Source: Caulobacteraceae bacterium (GTDB lineage: Bacteria > Pseudomonadota > Alphaproteobacteria > Caulobacterales > Caulobacteraceae). From it: DNA of 48,512 bases. The position numbers were made by a program, and so were the translations under genes. The stretch covers positions 1-48,512 of the forward strand of contig JAQGIW010000028.1 of the NCBI GenBank assembly GCA_028290905.1, written 5' to 3'. Below are positions 1 through 7,439 of the stretch, in pieces (position 1 is the first letter of the stretch; each line of letters begins with the position of its first letter). Under the pieces are notes generated by a model that was given only the letters and a program-made list of their open reading frames with translations, ran no database searches and was not told the origin of the DNA.

Positions 1-44
1 ATTTTGACAACCTATTTCAGCTAGCCGACACACGCGCGGAGAGG

Positions 45-221
45 TCAGATTAGGATCAAAGCGCGGCGAAGCGCTCGGTGTCGGCGAAGCCAGTCTCCGA
101 ACGCGATGAACTCTGCGGGATGCAGGCTCTGCTCCACCATCAGACGCGCTATCTCAAGGCGAAGGCTTTCCACGGCTTTCGCCAGCATCTGGCCCATCTC
201 CCTCCGGAAAGTCCGCCGAAT
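45..221 (-). pseudogene. AraC/GlxA-type regulator, C-terminal remnant
   Basis: The minus strand encodes the end of an AraC-type DNA-binding domain, with RRTFRREMGQ, AVESLRLEIARLMVEQ and HPAEFIAF. These align closely with the intact regulator at 11446-12420 ([21 protein letters not shown]). After EFIAF the frame is lost by about one base. The shifted frame continues ETGFADTERFAAL and then a stop, matching [10 protein letters not shown] of the intact copy. Everything upstream of the second half of the HTH domain is missing. The remnant ends next to the operator at 317-333. It is a decayed paralogue, not a functional regulator. Confidence 0.8.
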
Positions 222-316
222 TGACGAGGACCGAGAAGCGCCGCTCCGCGGCGCATCCGGGGCGCGCTCGCCTGCCGGGCGGCAGGCTGGGGGAGCCTGC
301 TCAGTTGTCCCAATCT

Positions 317-333
317 GAGGGAATTTCGACCTA
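317..333 (+). promoter_or_regulatory. Regulon operator, copy 1
   Basis: GAGGGAATTTCGACCTA, preceded by TTGTCCCAATCT. It lies 102 bases upstream of the alpha/beta hydrolase at 436. About 65 bases around it are clearly similar to the region around copy 2. The consensus over seven copies is GAGG, 8-9 bases containing TTTCGA, then CCTC or CCTA. Regulatory function is inferred from recurrence and position. Confidence 0.65.
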
Positions 334-435
334 ACGGTGCTTCGCCCGTTGCCGTCCAATCGGCATTGAGACGCCGGGCGTCTTCGCCTCCCGGCTAGCG
401 GGCGCTCACGAGCGCCACTGTCAGAGGACATCTCA

Positions 436-1329
436 ATGACCCAGCTTACTTCAATGACTCAGCTAACTCACCAGACCGCAGCGACCCAATTCGTCGAGGC
501 CAACGGGATCCGCTTCGCCTATCGCCGGTTCGGCAAGGCTGGCGGCGTGCCGCTCGTTTTCAATCAGCACTACCTCGGCACCATGGATTACTGGGACCCG
601 GCGGTGACCGATGGCTTGGCTCGCGACCGCGAGGTGATCCTGTTCGACAATGCGGGCGTCTCCAGCAGCTCCGGCGAGGTCCCGACCACATTTGAAGAGA
701 TGGCCGCCAACGCCATCGCCTTCATCAAGGCGTTGGGCCTGAAGCAGGTCGACGTTTTTGGCTTCTCGATCGGCGGCCTCGTCGTGCAGGAGATCACGTT
801 GCAGGCGCCCGATCTCGTTCGCAGGATGATCATCGACGGCGCAGGTCCGCGCGGCGGTCAGGGCATGGAGCTGATCGCCGAGGCGACGGATCGGCTCTTT
901 GGCGTCCACCCCAAAGATCCGCCCGAGAGTGTCTGGCTCGCGGTCAAATTCAGTCCGTCCGCGGCAGGCCAGGCGGCGGGACGGGCGTACCTGAAACGCA
1001 CGCATCTGAGGCAGACGGATCGCGATCCCGAAGTGAACGACAAGGTGTCGCCAGCGCAGGTCGAAGCGATCCGCAATTGGGCCGTCAAGAAAAACGGGTC
1101 CGACGACTACCTGAAGACGATAAAGCAGCCAACGCTCATCGTGAACGGCAGTAACGACGTGGACATACCCACGGTCAATTCTTTCATCATGCAGCAGAAA
1201 ATGCCGTATGCGCAGCTGATCATCTACCCCGACTCCAATCACGGTGGGCACCACCAGTACCCCGAGCTGTTTGTGCGGCATGCGTCGTTGTTTCTCGGTG
1301 AACAGGGCGGTGAGTGCTCGCCGGGGTGA
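436..1329 (+). CDS. Alpha/beta hydrolase (paralogue A)
   Basis: A 297-residue alpha/beta-hydrolase-fold protein. The nucleophile elbow GFSIGG places Ser at residue 111, the acid is in NGSNDVDIP and the His is in DSNHGGHH, so the catalytic triad is complete. There is no signal peptide, so it is probably cytoplasmic. The substrate is unknown; family members include esterases, C-C hydrolases and cofactor-free haloperoxidases. It is closely similar to the genes at 2791 and 9173. The start at 436 follows AGAGGACATCTCA. The first residues are a tandem duplication (MTQLTS then MTQLTH), so a second in-frame ATG at 454 is also possible. It is the first gene after operator copy 1. Confidence 0.88.
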   Translation: MTQLTSMTQLTHQTAATQFVEANGIRFAYRRFGKAGGVPLVFNQHYLGTMDYWDPAVTDGLARDREVILFDNAGVSSSSGEVPTTFEEMAANAIAFIKALGLKQVDVFGFSIGGLVVQEITLQAPDLVRRMIIDGAGPRGGQGMELIAEATDRLFGVHPKDPPESVWLAVKFSPSAAGQAAGRAYLKRTHLRQTDRDPEVNDKVSPAQVEAIRNWAVKKNGSDDYLKTIKQPTLIVNGSNDVDIPTVNSFIMQQKMPYAQLIIYPDSNHGGHHQYPELFVRHASLFLGEQGGECSPG

Positions 1330-1727
1330 GCACGCCTCACACCAGTGAAGCGAATGCTCGGCGGCGCGCCGAGTTGGACCAACCATCACCACGGTCGACC
1401 AGAGTTGGAACCTTCTCATCAATTCAGAGTGGAGGTTGTTCCAACCGGCAGGCGCTCCCTGAAGGCGGCGGCAAGAGGGCTCCGCTGAGTTGTCCCAATT
1501 GGAGGGAATTTCGACCTAACGGCGCCGTCGCCCGATGCCGTCTAATGGTGGGCGTTGAGATCACGCAAGTCGTTCTTCGGCGACTCACGGACGGTGATGG
1601 ACGTTAGACCAGATCAACGCGCAAACCCTATCAACTGGCGGAGTCCAACGGCTAGCGCGTCGAAGACGCACGGCATTTCTACTGGACCAGCACAGAAACT
1701 GGTAGCAGCCAGACGAAGGAACGCAGA
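1330..1727. other. Intergenic region with operator copy 2
   Basis: About 400 bases between the hydrolase and the SDR. It contains operator copy 2 at 1502-1518 and its extended flank to about 1560. I see no convincing gene, hairpin or RNA in the rest. Confidence 0.5.
1502..1518 (+). promoter_or_regulatory. Regulon operator, copy 2
   Basis: GAGGGAATTTCGACCTA, identical to copy 1, preceded by TTGTCCCAATTG. It lies 209 bases upstream of the SDR at 1728. Similarity to copy 1 extends about 45 bases downstream, through a CGCCCGATGCCGTCTAAT-like stretch, which suggests the whole promoter module was duplicated. Confidence 0.65.
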
Positions 1728-2474
1728 ATGAGTACTCAAGTTGTCTTGATCACCGGCGCGCTGACCGGCATCGGCCGCGCCGCCGCCATCGCCTTCGCGA
1801 AGAAGGGGGCCAAGGTCGTGGTTTCCGGTCGTCGCGACGAAGCCGGCCAGGCGCTCGTCAAGGAGCTGCAGGCGCTGGGTTCGGAGGCCGAGTTCATCCA
1901 CGCCGACGTCCTGAAGGAAGACGATCTCCGCGACCTGGTCGACAAGACCGTCGCGCGGTTCGGCCGTCTCGATGTCGCGGTGAACAACGCCGCTAGCGAG
2001 GGCGCCGTCGGCCCGATCACCGACCAGACCCCGGAAAGCTTCGCCGCGACGTTCGACACCAATGTTCTGGGCGTGGTGCTGAGCATGAAGCACGAAGTGC
2101 GCGCCATGCAAGCCCAGGGCAGCGGCAACATCATCAACATCTCCTCGACCTACGGGCACGAGGGCGCGGCCGGCGCCTCGATCTATGTGGGCGCCAAGCA
2201 CGCCGTCGAAGGCATCACCAAGTCGGTGGCGCTCGAGACCGCCAAGTCGGGCATTCGGGTGAACGCCGTGGCGCCCGGTCCTACGGACACCGGCATGCTG
2301 ACCCGCTTCACCGGCACGGCGGAGAACAAGGCCGCTTTGGCGTCTCAAGTTCCTCTGGGTCGACTCGGCCTCTCCGAAGAAGTCGCCGACGGCATTGTGT
2401 TCATCGCGTCAGACGAGGCCCGCTTCATCACCGGCCACGTCCTCAACGTCGACGGTGGTCACAGCGCCAACTGA
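1728..2474 (+). CDS. SDR family oxidoreductase
   Basis: A classical short-chain dehydrogenase of 248 residues. The N-terminus carries TGALTGIGRA, the Rossmann glycine motif. NNAASEG is the NNAG-type motif, Ser is in NISSTYGHEG, and Tyr-Lys is in IYVGAKHAVEG. VDGGH lies at the C-terminus. It should catalyse NAD(P)-dependent oxidoreduction of a carbonyl or alcohol; the substrate is unknown. The ATG follows GAAGGAACGCAGA. A near-identical copy lacking its N-terminus lies inverted at 14589-15126. A deleted medium-chain oxidoreductase and a second hydrolase follow on the same strand, so these may be co-transcribed. Confidence 0.9.
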   Translation: MSTQVVLITGALTGIGRAAAIAFAKKGAKVVVSGRRDEAGQALVKELQALGSEAEFIHADVLKEDDLRDLVDKTVARFGRLDVAVNNAASEGAVGPITDQTPESFAATFDTNVLGVVLSMKHEVRAMQAQGSGNIINISSTYGHEGAAGASIYVGAKHAVEGITKSVALETAKSGIRVNAVAPGPTDTGMLTRFTGTAENKAALASQVPLGRLGLSEEVADGIVFIASDEARFITGHVLNVDGGHSAN

Positions 2475-2493
2475 TCCTGTCCAGAGGCATCCC

Positions 2494-2781
2494 ATGACTG
2501 AGAGCAAGAACCGCCAGTGGATCTTGAACGCTCGCCCCGCGGGCAAGTTGACCGGACTGGTGGCCAGGCGCGCGCGCATGAAGGGCTTTACCGCGCTTGA
2601 TTATCCCGCGCGGCTTCCCGAGGCCCTCGAGGCGCTGAGCCGTTGGCGGCGGGACGGCCGCCTCGTGCACAAGGAGGACGTTGCGTATGGCCTCGAGAAT
2701 GCGCCGAAAGCGTTACTCCGCCTGTTTTCCGGCGAGAACTTCGGAAAGCAGCTCATGAAAATCACCGATGCAGGGGCCTAG
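2494..2781 (+). pseudogene. NADP-dependent medium-chain oxidoreductase, internally deleted
   Basis: The frame is open for 95 residues but joins only the two ends of a roughly 335-residue protein. The N-terminus NRQWILNARPAG corresponds to NRQWLINGRPNG of the complete gene at 43116-44117. After LTG it jumps to MKGFTALDY, and it ends DVAYGLENAPKALLRLF and GENFGKQL, matching the C-terminus of that gene. The entire substrate and Rossmann core is missing. The open frame could still be translated, but it cannot be the parent enzyme. It sits 20 bases after the SDR and 10 before the next hydrolase, so the reading frame may persist for translational coupling. Confidence 0.85.
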
Positions 2782-2790
2782 GAGGCTACC

Positions 2791-3666
2791 GTGACGATCC
2801 ACACTCACCAGACTACGCCGACGCAGTTCGTCGAGGCCAAGGGCATCCGCTTCGCTTACCGGCGCTTCGGCAAACCGGGTGGCGAGCCGCTCGTCTTCAA
2901 TATGCATTTCACCGGCACGATGGATCACTGGGATCCGCTGGTGACCGACGGCCTCGCGGCGACGCGAGAGGTGATCCTGTTCGACAATGCGGGCGTCTCC
3001 AGCACGAGCGGCGAGACGCCGGCCTCGGTCGAAGAGATGGCGGCCAACGCGGCGGCGTTCATCAAGGCCCTGGGTCTGGCGAAGGTGGACGTCCTCGGCT
3101 TCTCCATTGGCGGGACGGTCGCTCAGGCGCTGACGGTCGCCGAACCTGGTCTGGTTCGCCGCTTGATTTTGGTGGGCACCGGTCCGCGGGGCGGAGAGGG
3201 CATGGCGAGCCTGACGCCTGAGGCCCAGGCCGTGTTCGGCGCGACCTATGCGAACCCGGACGAGGTGTGGCTGGGCGCCTTCTTCACGCCGTCCGAGGCA
3301 AGCCAGGCCGCTGGTCGCGCATTTCTGAAGCGGTTTCGCCTGCGAACGGAAGGCCGCGACCCCGAAGTCAGCGAACAGGTCGCGCCAGCCCAGCTCGAGG
3401 CGCTCGCGAAGTGGGGCGCGCCGCGCGCGGGCGCCCTCGATTATCTCCGAGAGATTACCCAGCCGACGCTGGTGATCAACGGTAGCAATGACGTGCTCGT
3501 CTATACCATGAATTCATTCATTCTGCAGCAAAACCTGCCCAATGCAGAGCTCATCCTCTATCCGGATTCCAATCACGGGTCACAATACCAATATCCCACT
3601 CTGTTTGTCGCTGACGTGGCGCGGTTTCTGGACGCTGAAGTCCCGTTTCAAATACAGAAGGATTAA
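2791..3666 (+). CDS. Alpha/beta hydrolase (paralogue B)
   Basis: A 291-residue alpha/beta hydrolase, a close paralogue of the genes at 436 and 9173. GFSIGG carries the nucleophile Ser, NGSNDVLVY the acid, and DSNHGSQYQYP the His. The start is GTG at 2791, preceded by a strong AGGAGG at the ideal distance. No signal peptide is seen. It is followed 5 bases later by the DUF427 gene, so the two are almost certainly one operon. The substrate is unknown. Confidence 0.88.
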   Translation: MTIHTHQTTPTQFVEAKGIRFAYRRFGKPGGEPLVFNMHFTGTMDHWDPLVTDGLAATREVILFDNAGVSSTSGETPASVEEMAANAAAFIKALGLAKVDVLGFSIGGTVAQALTVAEPGLVRRLILVGTGPRGGEGMASLTPEAQAVFGATYANPDEVWLGAFFTPSEASQAAGRAFLKRFRLRTEGRDPEVSEQVAPAQLEALAKWGAPRAGALDYLREITQPTLVINGSNDVLVYTMNSFILQQNLPNAELILYPDSNHGSQYQYPTLFVADVARFLDAEVPFQIQKD

Positions 3667-3670
3667 GATC

Positions 3671-4078
3671 ATGGCTAATAAGGCGATGAAGAGTCCCGGG
3701 CCCGACCACCCCATTACGATCGAAGCGAACCCATCTCACGTCGTGGTCACCGTCGGCGGAAAGGTTATCGCCGACACCCGCAATGCGTTGACGCTTCGCG
3801 AGGCTTCCTATCCGCCCGTTCAGTATATCCCCCGTCGGGATGTTGAAATGACCGCGCTAACGCGCAGCGAACACACGACCCATTGCCCCTACAAGGGCGA
3901 CGCTTCCTACTACAGCATCCCAGCTGGCGGGGATCGTTCCGTCAATGCGGTGTGGACTTATGAGACCCCGTTGGAAGCGATGGCGCAGATCAAGGATTAC
4001 GTCGCCTTCTACCCGGACCGCGTCGACGAAATCACCTTAGAGATCCTCGCCTCCGATCGACGGCCTGCGGTAGGCTAG
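3671..4078 (+). CDS. DUF427 domain protein
   Basis: A 135-residue small cytoplasmic protein of the DUF427 family. It shows the typical order: ITIEANPSHVVVTVGGKVIADT, then RRDVEMTALTRSEHTTHCPYKGDASYYSI, then WTYETPLEAMAQIKDYVAFYP near the end. (These motifs are quoted as separate landmarks of the family.) The molecular function is not established. DUF427 proteins often lie beside oxidoreductases and hydrolases in alphaproteobacteria. The ATG at 3671 follows GGATTAAGATC, which overlaps the end of the hydrolase gene, consistent with translational coupling. Confidence 0.85.
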   Translation: MANKAMKSPGPDHPITIEANPSHVVVTVGGKVIADTRNALTLREASYPPVQYIPRRDVEMTALTRSEHTTHCPYKGDASYYSIPAGGDRSVNAVWTYETPLEAMAQIKDYVAFYPDRVDEITLEILASDRRPAVG

Positions 4079-4672
4079 GCCGCCCAAAGGGCGCTGTGAG
4101 GCCGGAATCCCTAAAGATCGGACACCCGAGGCGCCTTAACGGCGCATCGGCTCAGACCTCGCACCCACCTTCCCTCTCGGGGTCGCCAACCCTCGGCCGA
4201 CGGGAAAGGCTGCATCCGGGCATCGAGCAGTGGGATCGCTCGCCGCCGAGGCCAACGTTGGTCTCGCCTGGCCACTTCTTTGAATACACTGCAGATTATT
4301 GAGATGAATTCAGAGAGGCCGCAACAGTCGCCCCAACAGGCGTTTTGGAAGCCATGTGAGCAACCGCGTCAGACCGAGCCCGACGGCTTCCACCCCAGCG
4401 TGGAGGGCGCCGGGCGGCGGGCCTGTCCCAATTGGAGGGATTTTTGACCTCACGAGGCAGCTGGCTGCTCGCATAAAATTCGTGTGGGTAAGCGACTGTA
4501 TTGAGGTTCTACCGATGCTCGTTGGGTTTGCCGACCAGCCTACATGGTCCTCTTCGGCGGCGCTGGCAGGCCCGGCGAGCTTCGAAAGGGTTTCCAAAGC
4601 GCCCTCCAACCCAGCGGTCTGGTCTCCGCGCTCCGCGGGAGGCTGGAGGATACATCTCGGAGGACTAAAGCC
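4079..4672. other. Intergenic region with operator copy 3
   Basis: Nearly 600 bases with no convincing gene. A small GC hairpin (CGCCCAAAGGGCG, near 4082) follows the DUF427 stop and may slow transcription. Operator copy 3 lies at 4435-4451. Short frames here have no recognisable content. The last 15 bases hold the ribosome site CGGAGGA for the SDR at 4673. Confidence 0.5.
4435..4451 (+). promoter_or_regulatory. Regulon operator, copy 3
   Basis: GAGGGATTTTTGACCTC, preceded by CTGTCCCAATTG and followed by ACGAGG. Here both arms, GAGG and CCTC, match perfectly. It lies 221 bases upstream of the SDR at 4673, in the same orientation as that gene. Confidence 0.65.
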
Positions 4673-5419
4673 ATGAACGAGCACGTCGTTCTAATTACGG
4701 GCGCGTTGACCGGCATTGGCCGCGCAACCGCATTCGCCTTCGCCGACCAAGGTGATCGAATCGTGATCGCTGGGCGCCACCAGGACGCCGGTGAAGCGCT
4801 GGTTTCGGAACTGCGCGCCAAGAACGTCGAGGCCGAGTTTCTACCGGCGGACGTTCGCCACGAAGAAGACGTGCGCAACCTTGTCGACCGGACCGTCTCA
4901 AGGTTCGGCCGCCTGGACGTGGCCGTAAACGCCGCAGGCACCGAGGGCAAGCCCGGTCTACTCACCGAGCAGACTGCGGAGAGTTACGCCGCGACCTTCG
5001 ACACCAACGTCCTGGGGACCATGCTCAGCATGAAGCACGAATTGCGCGTGATGAAGGCGCAGGGCAAAGGCAGCATTGTCAACATCTCCTCGACCTACGG
5101 CCACCAGGGCGCCGCCCGCGCGCCAGTCTACGCCAGCAGCAAGCACGCTGTCGAAGGGCTGACCCGGTCGGCGGCGCTCGAGGCCGCAGGGGCTGGCGTC
5201 CGAGTCAACGCGGTCGCGCCGGGGCCGATCCAAACCGGCTTGCTCGACCGTTTCACCGGCACCGAGGAGAACAAGGCGGCGCTGGCGTCAGGCGTGCCGC
5301 TCGGCCGGATCGGGACTCCCGACGAGATCGCCCGCATGATCGTCTTTCTTGGATCGGAGGCGGCGTCGTTCCTGACCGGCCAGATCGTCACCGTTGATGG
5401 CGGCAAGACGGCGGGCTGA
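4673..5419 (+). CDS. SDR family oxidoreductase
   Basis: A 248-residue classical SDR: TGALTGIGRA for the cofactor, NAAGTEG in place of NNAG, NISSTYGHQG with the catalytic Ser, VYASSKHAVEG with Tyr and Lys, and VDGGK at the end. It is a clear paralogue of the SDR at 1728 but more diverged than the fragment at 14589. The start ATG at 4673 has CGGAGGA upstream. The NTF2-like gene follows 34 bases after its stop, so the two probably form an operon under operator copy 3. Substrate unknown. Confidence 0.9.
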   Translation: MNEHVVLITGALTGIGRATAFAFADQGDRIVIAGRHQDAGEALVSELRAKNVEAEFLPADVRHEEDVRNLVDRTVSRFGRLDVAVNAAGTEGKPGLLTEQTAESYAATFDTNVLGTMLSMKHELRVMKAQGKGSIVNISSTYGHQGAARAPVYASSKHAVEGLTRSAALEAAGAGVRVNAVAPGPIQTGLLDRFTGTEENKAALASGVPLGRIGTPDEIARMIVFLGSEAASFLTGQIVTVDGGKTAG

Positions 5420-5453
5420 GCGAGTTGCGGACCCCAAAGATCGAGGAGGCGGC

Positions 5454-5900
5454 ATGATGACCGCGCAGCCCGACATTGACCGAGACAAGTCCACAGTGGA
5501 CGCTTTTTACAGACTGGGCGCGGAAGGCCGCCTTACGGACTTTGCGTCGTACGTGCATCCAGACTTCAGAGTCACCGCACCCAATTATTTGCCCTGGGGC
5601 GGCACGCACCTGGCCGCATTCTTCAACGACGAAATCCTTCCCAATCTGCCGAAGGAACTAGATTTCTCGCGGTTCAGCTACGACAGCGTGACCGCGGAGG
5701 CCGGTCGGGTCGCCGTGTTGGCCAACATGGGCGTAACTGGCGCCGACGCGATGATCAAGATCGCCGACCACTGGACGGTTAAGGATGGAAGGGTCACGGC
5801 GCTCTGGGTCGCCTACTTCGAGCCCCAGGCCCTCCTGGACAAGCTCGGCATCGTCCACAGTCTCGGACGCCGCCTGACGCAGACGGAACCTCAATCGTGA
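5454..5900 (+). CDS. NTF2/SnoaL-like protein
   Basis: A 148-residue protein of the cone-shaped NTF2/SnoaL fold type. It has an N-terminal helix (DKSTVDAFYRLGAEGRLTDF), then YVHPDFRVTAPNYLPWGG, and a final strand pattern IADHWTVKDGRVTALWVAYFEP. Family members are small isomerases, cyclases or accessory proteins, and no specific reaction can be assigned. The start is chosen at the ATG at 5454 because GAGGAGGCGGC directly precedes it; an immediately following second ATG is also possible. It is downstream of the SDR at 4673. Confidence 0.8.
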   Translation: MMTAQPDIDRDKSTVDAFYRLGAEGRLTDFASYVHPDFRVTAPNYLPWGGTHLAAFFNDEILPNLPKELDFSRFSYDSVTAEAGRVAVLANMGVTGADAMIKIADHWTVKDGRVTALWVAYFEPQALLDKLGIVHSLGRRLTQTEPQS

Positions 5901-5985
5901 TCGGTCTGGCTGGGAAAACGGCCCTCGTCACTTGAGCCCCCACGGCATCGGCCGCGTCAGCGCGTTGGCCCTTGCCCAGGTGGCA
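5899..5985 (+). pseudogene. SDR N-terminal scrap
   Basis: Starting at the GTG overlapping the end of the previous gene, the sequence reads VIGLAGKTALVT and then a stop. In the next frame it continues PHGIGRVSALALAQ. Together these are the first 25 or so residues of an SDR: beta-1 strand, TGxxHGIG motif and first helix, with a frameshift in the glycine loop. Nothing further of the gene remains before the next gene at 6009. Confidence 0.65.
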
Positions 5986-6008
5986 GGCCGGGAGAAGGAA
6001 TACTGGAG

Positions 6009-6728
6009 ATGACCGATCTGCTTCAGTTTGCGATTGAAGCGCACGGTGGCGAGGCCCGCTGGGCAACGGTCCGGTCCATCGTCGTCTCGCTCAACTTCTA
6101 TGGCGCCCTCCTCGAACTAAAGGGCTTTCCGGGCCACCGACGCCCGACGGTGTCGATTGATGCGCGAAATCCCCGGACGGTAATCCAGCATCTCGAGGAG
6201 GGTGATGATCGGTGGATATTCACCCCCGATCGCGTTTGGATCGAGAAACCGGACGGCTGGATCGAGCAGGAGCGATCGAATCCGCGCGGGGCGTTTGCTG
6301 GCCACGTCCGGACCACGCCATGGGATCGACTCCACCTCACCTATTTCTTGGGCTATGCGATTTGGAATTACCTTGCAGCTCCGTTCCTCTTCACTCGACC
6401 CGGGTTTTCAACGCGGGAGCTCGAAAATCACACCGAAACCCGCGACGTGTGGCGGGTCTTGCAGGTCACCTATCCAGACGGCTTTCCGGCGCACACCAAG
6501 GTGCAGAAGCTGTACTTCGACGAGGCCGGTCTGCTGAAGCGGCTGGACTACGAAACCGATGTCCTGGGCGGTGTCGCAGCCCACTATTGCTATGACCCCA
6601 AGACCTTCGACGGTCTCATAATTCCGACGCTTCGCCGGGTGGTAAGACGCACGCCCGAGGGTCCGATCCTCTCAGGCCCGACTTCATTTGCTCTCGACTA
6701 CACCGATGTGCGGGTCGACCGGCTCTGA
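6009..6728 (+). CDS. Uncharacterised protein, paralogue of 10297-11022
   Basis: A 239-residue protein that I do not recognise. It has no signal peptide or membrane segment. It shares with the gene at 10297-11022 an overall plan: MTDLLQFAIEAHGG at the start (MSDLLELAVAAHGG in the other), NPRGAFAGHVRTTPWDRLH, YFLGYAIWNYLAAPFLFT and ETDVLGG. Alternating strands with many aromatic residues suggest a beta-rich fold that could bind a hydrophobic ligand, but this is inference. AAGGA lies 10 bases before the ATG. It lies downstream of the SDR/NTF2 operon of copy 3 and may belong to it. Confidence 0.8.
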   Translation: MTDLLQFAIEAHGGEARWATVRSIVVSLNFYGALLELKGFPGHRRPTVSIDARNPRTVIQHLEEGDDRWIFTPDRVWIEKPDGWIEQERSNPRGAFAGHVRTTPWDRLHLTYFLGYAIWNYLAAPFLFTRPGFSTRELENHTETRDVWRVLQVTYPDGFPAHTKVQKLYFDEAGLLKRLDYETDVLGGVAAHYCYDPKTFDGLIIPTLRRVVRRTPEGPILSGPTSFALDYTDVRVDRL

Positions 6729-6761
6729 GAAGTCGTCTCTCGATGAACGCCAGGCTGCCAC

Positions 6762-7145
6762 TCAGCGTGTTGTGCCAAGCGTCACGAAGAGGATGGTAGC
6801 AGGCCGATCGCCACGATTGCGCCAGCCGTGTCGCGTCGCCTGCTGGACCACGACGTCGCCGGCGGACAGGTGGGGGTCTGCGTGAGGACGCTCGATAATG
6901 CGTTGCAATTTCGGCGGTGGACCGTGGAGGTAGTTCGGACTGAAGACCCCGGCGCCGTCGCAGAGGGCCGTCACCTCAAAGGCGCCGACCTTCACCCGGT
7001 AGAATCCCGGGACCTGCGTCTCACTCTGGGCCGCCGGCTGTGCTGCCGCCGCACCTTGCTGCAGCATAATCAGGCCTCCGAGCAGGGCCAGCAACATCAG
7101 AACGAGTCTCAGGGGCCTTCCCAGCATCGCAACGCTCCTCGCCAT
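6762..7145 (-). CDS. Chimeric secreted protein: metallo-hydrolase N-terminus joined to cupin C-terminus
   Basis: The 127-residue frame begins with a signal peptide (hydrophobic LRLVLMLLALLGGLIML, then AAAAQPA). VPGFYRVKVGAFEVTALCDG follows, as in the N-terminus of periplasmic metallo-beta-lactamase-fold hydrolases. Their HxHxDH metal motif is absent. After about residue 80 it becomes LSAGDVVVQQATRHGWRNRGD, the last strands of a small cupin. The remaining cupin metal ligands are also missing. It is therefore a fusion of two gene ends, probably non-catalytic. Operator copy 4 is 39 bases upstream. Translation could also start at the ATG at 7127. Confidence 0.6.
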   Translation of the reverse strand: MARSVAMLGRPLRLVLMLLALLGGLIMLQQGAAAAQPAAQSETQVPGFYRVKVGAFEVTALCDGAGVFSPNYLHGPPPKLQRIIERPHADPHLSAGDVVVQQATRHGWRNRGDRPATILFVTLGTTR

Positions 7146-7183
7146 CGCCGAGGTTCACCCCACGCAAGAGCCTTGGCGCTCGT

Positions 7184-7200
7184 GAGGTCGAAAAATCCTC
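7184..7200 (-). promoter_or_regulatory. Regulon operator, copy 4
   Basis: On the minus strand GAGGATTTTTCGACCTC, preceded by GTCCCCATTC and followed by ACG. Both arms are perfect. It lies 38 bases upstream of the chimeric secreted protein gene, in that gene's orientation. Confidence 0.65.
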
Positions 7201-7439
7201 GAATGGGGACGAGCGTTGGGTCGCCAGGGCCTCTTGGATTGACCGGCCCCATCACTCGCGAAGATCCGGCTGCGCCGCCACCGAGCCAATAGTCCGGTGG
7301 GCAGGCTGCTGAGAACCTTCGGCATGAGCGACCGGGCGCCCGGCTTGACGCTGCGGCGACACGTTGATCCGGAGCGTGGTGGTCTGGTCGCCGAACGAAA
7401 GTGAGCCTGCCCTGTGATGTGTCGCCGGCCTACTACCGC

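Noticed and set aside
317-360. Reading the repeated element as a promoter for an EcfG-type stress sigma factor (GGAAC...CGTT)
   Set aside because: GGGAAT resembles the -35 box, but no CGTT box lies at the right spacing in the copies.
463-1422. 319-codon minus-strand frame opposite the first hydrolase
   Set aside because: The plus strand encodes a hydrolase with a complete catalytic triad; the reverse frame has no domain.
4356-4676. 106-codon plus-strand frame spanning operator copy 3
   Set aside because: It contains the operator and leads into the SDR ribosome site; no recognisable protein content.
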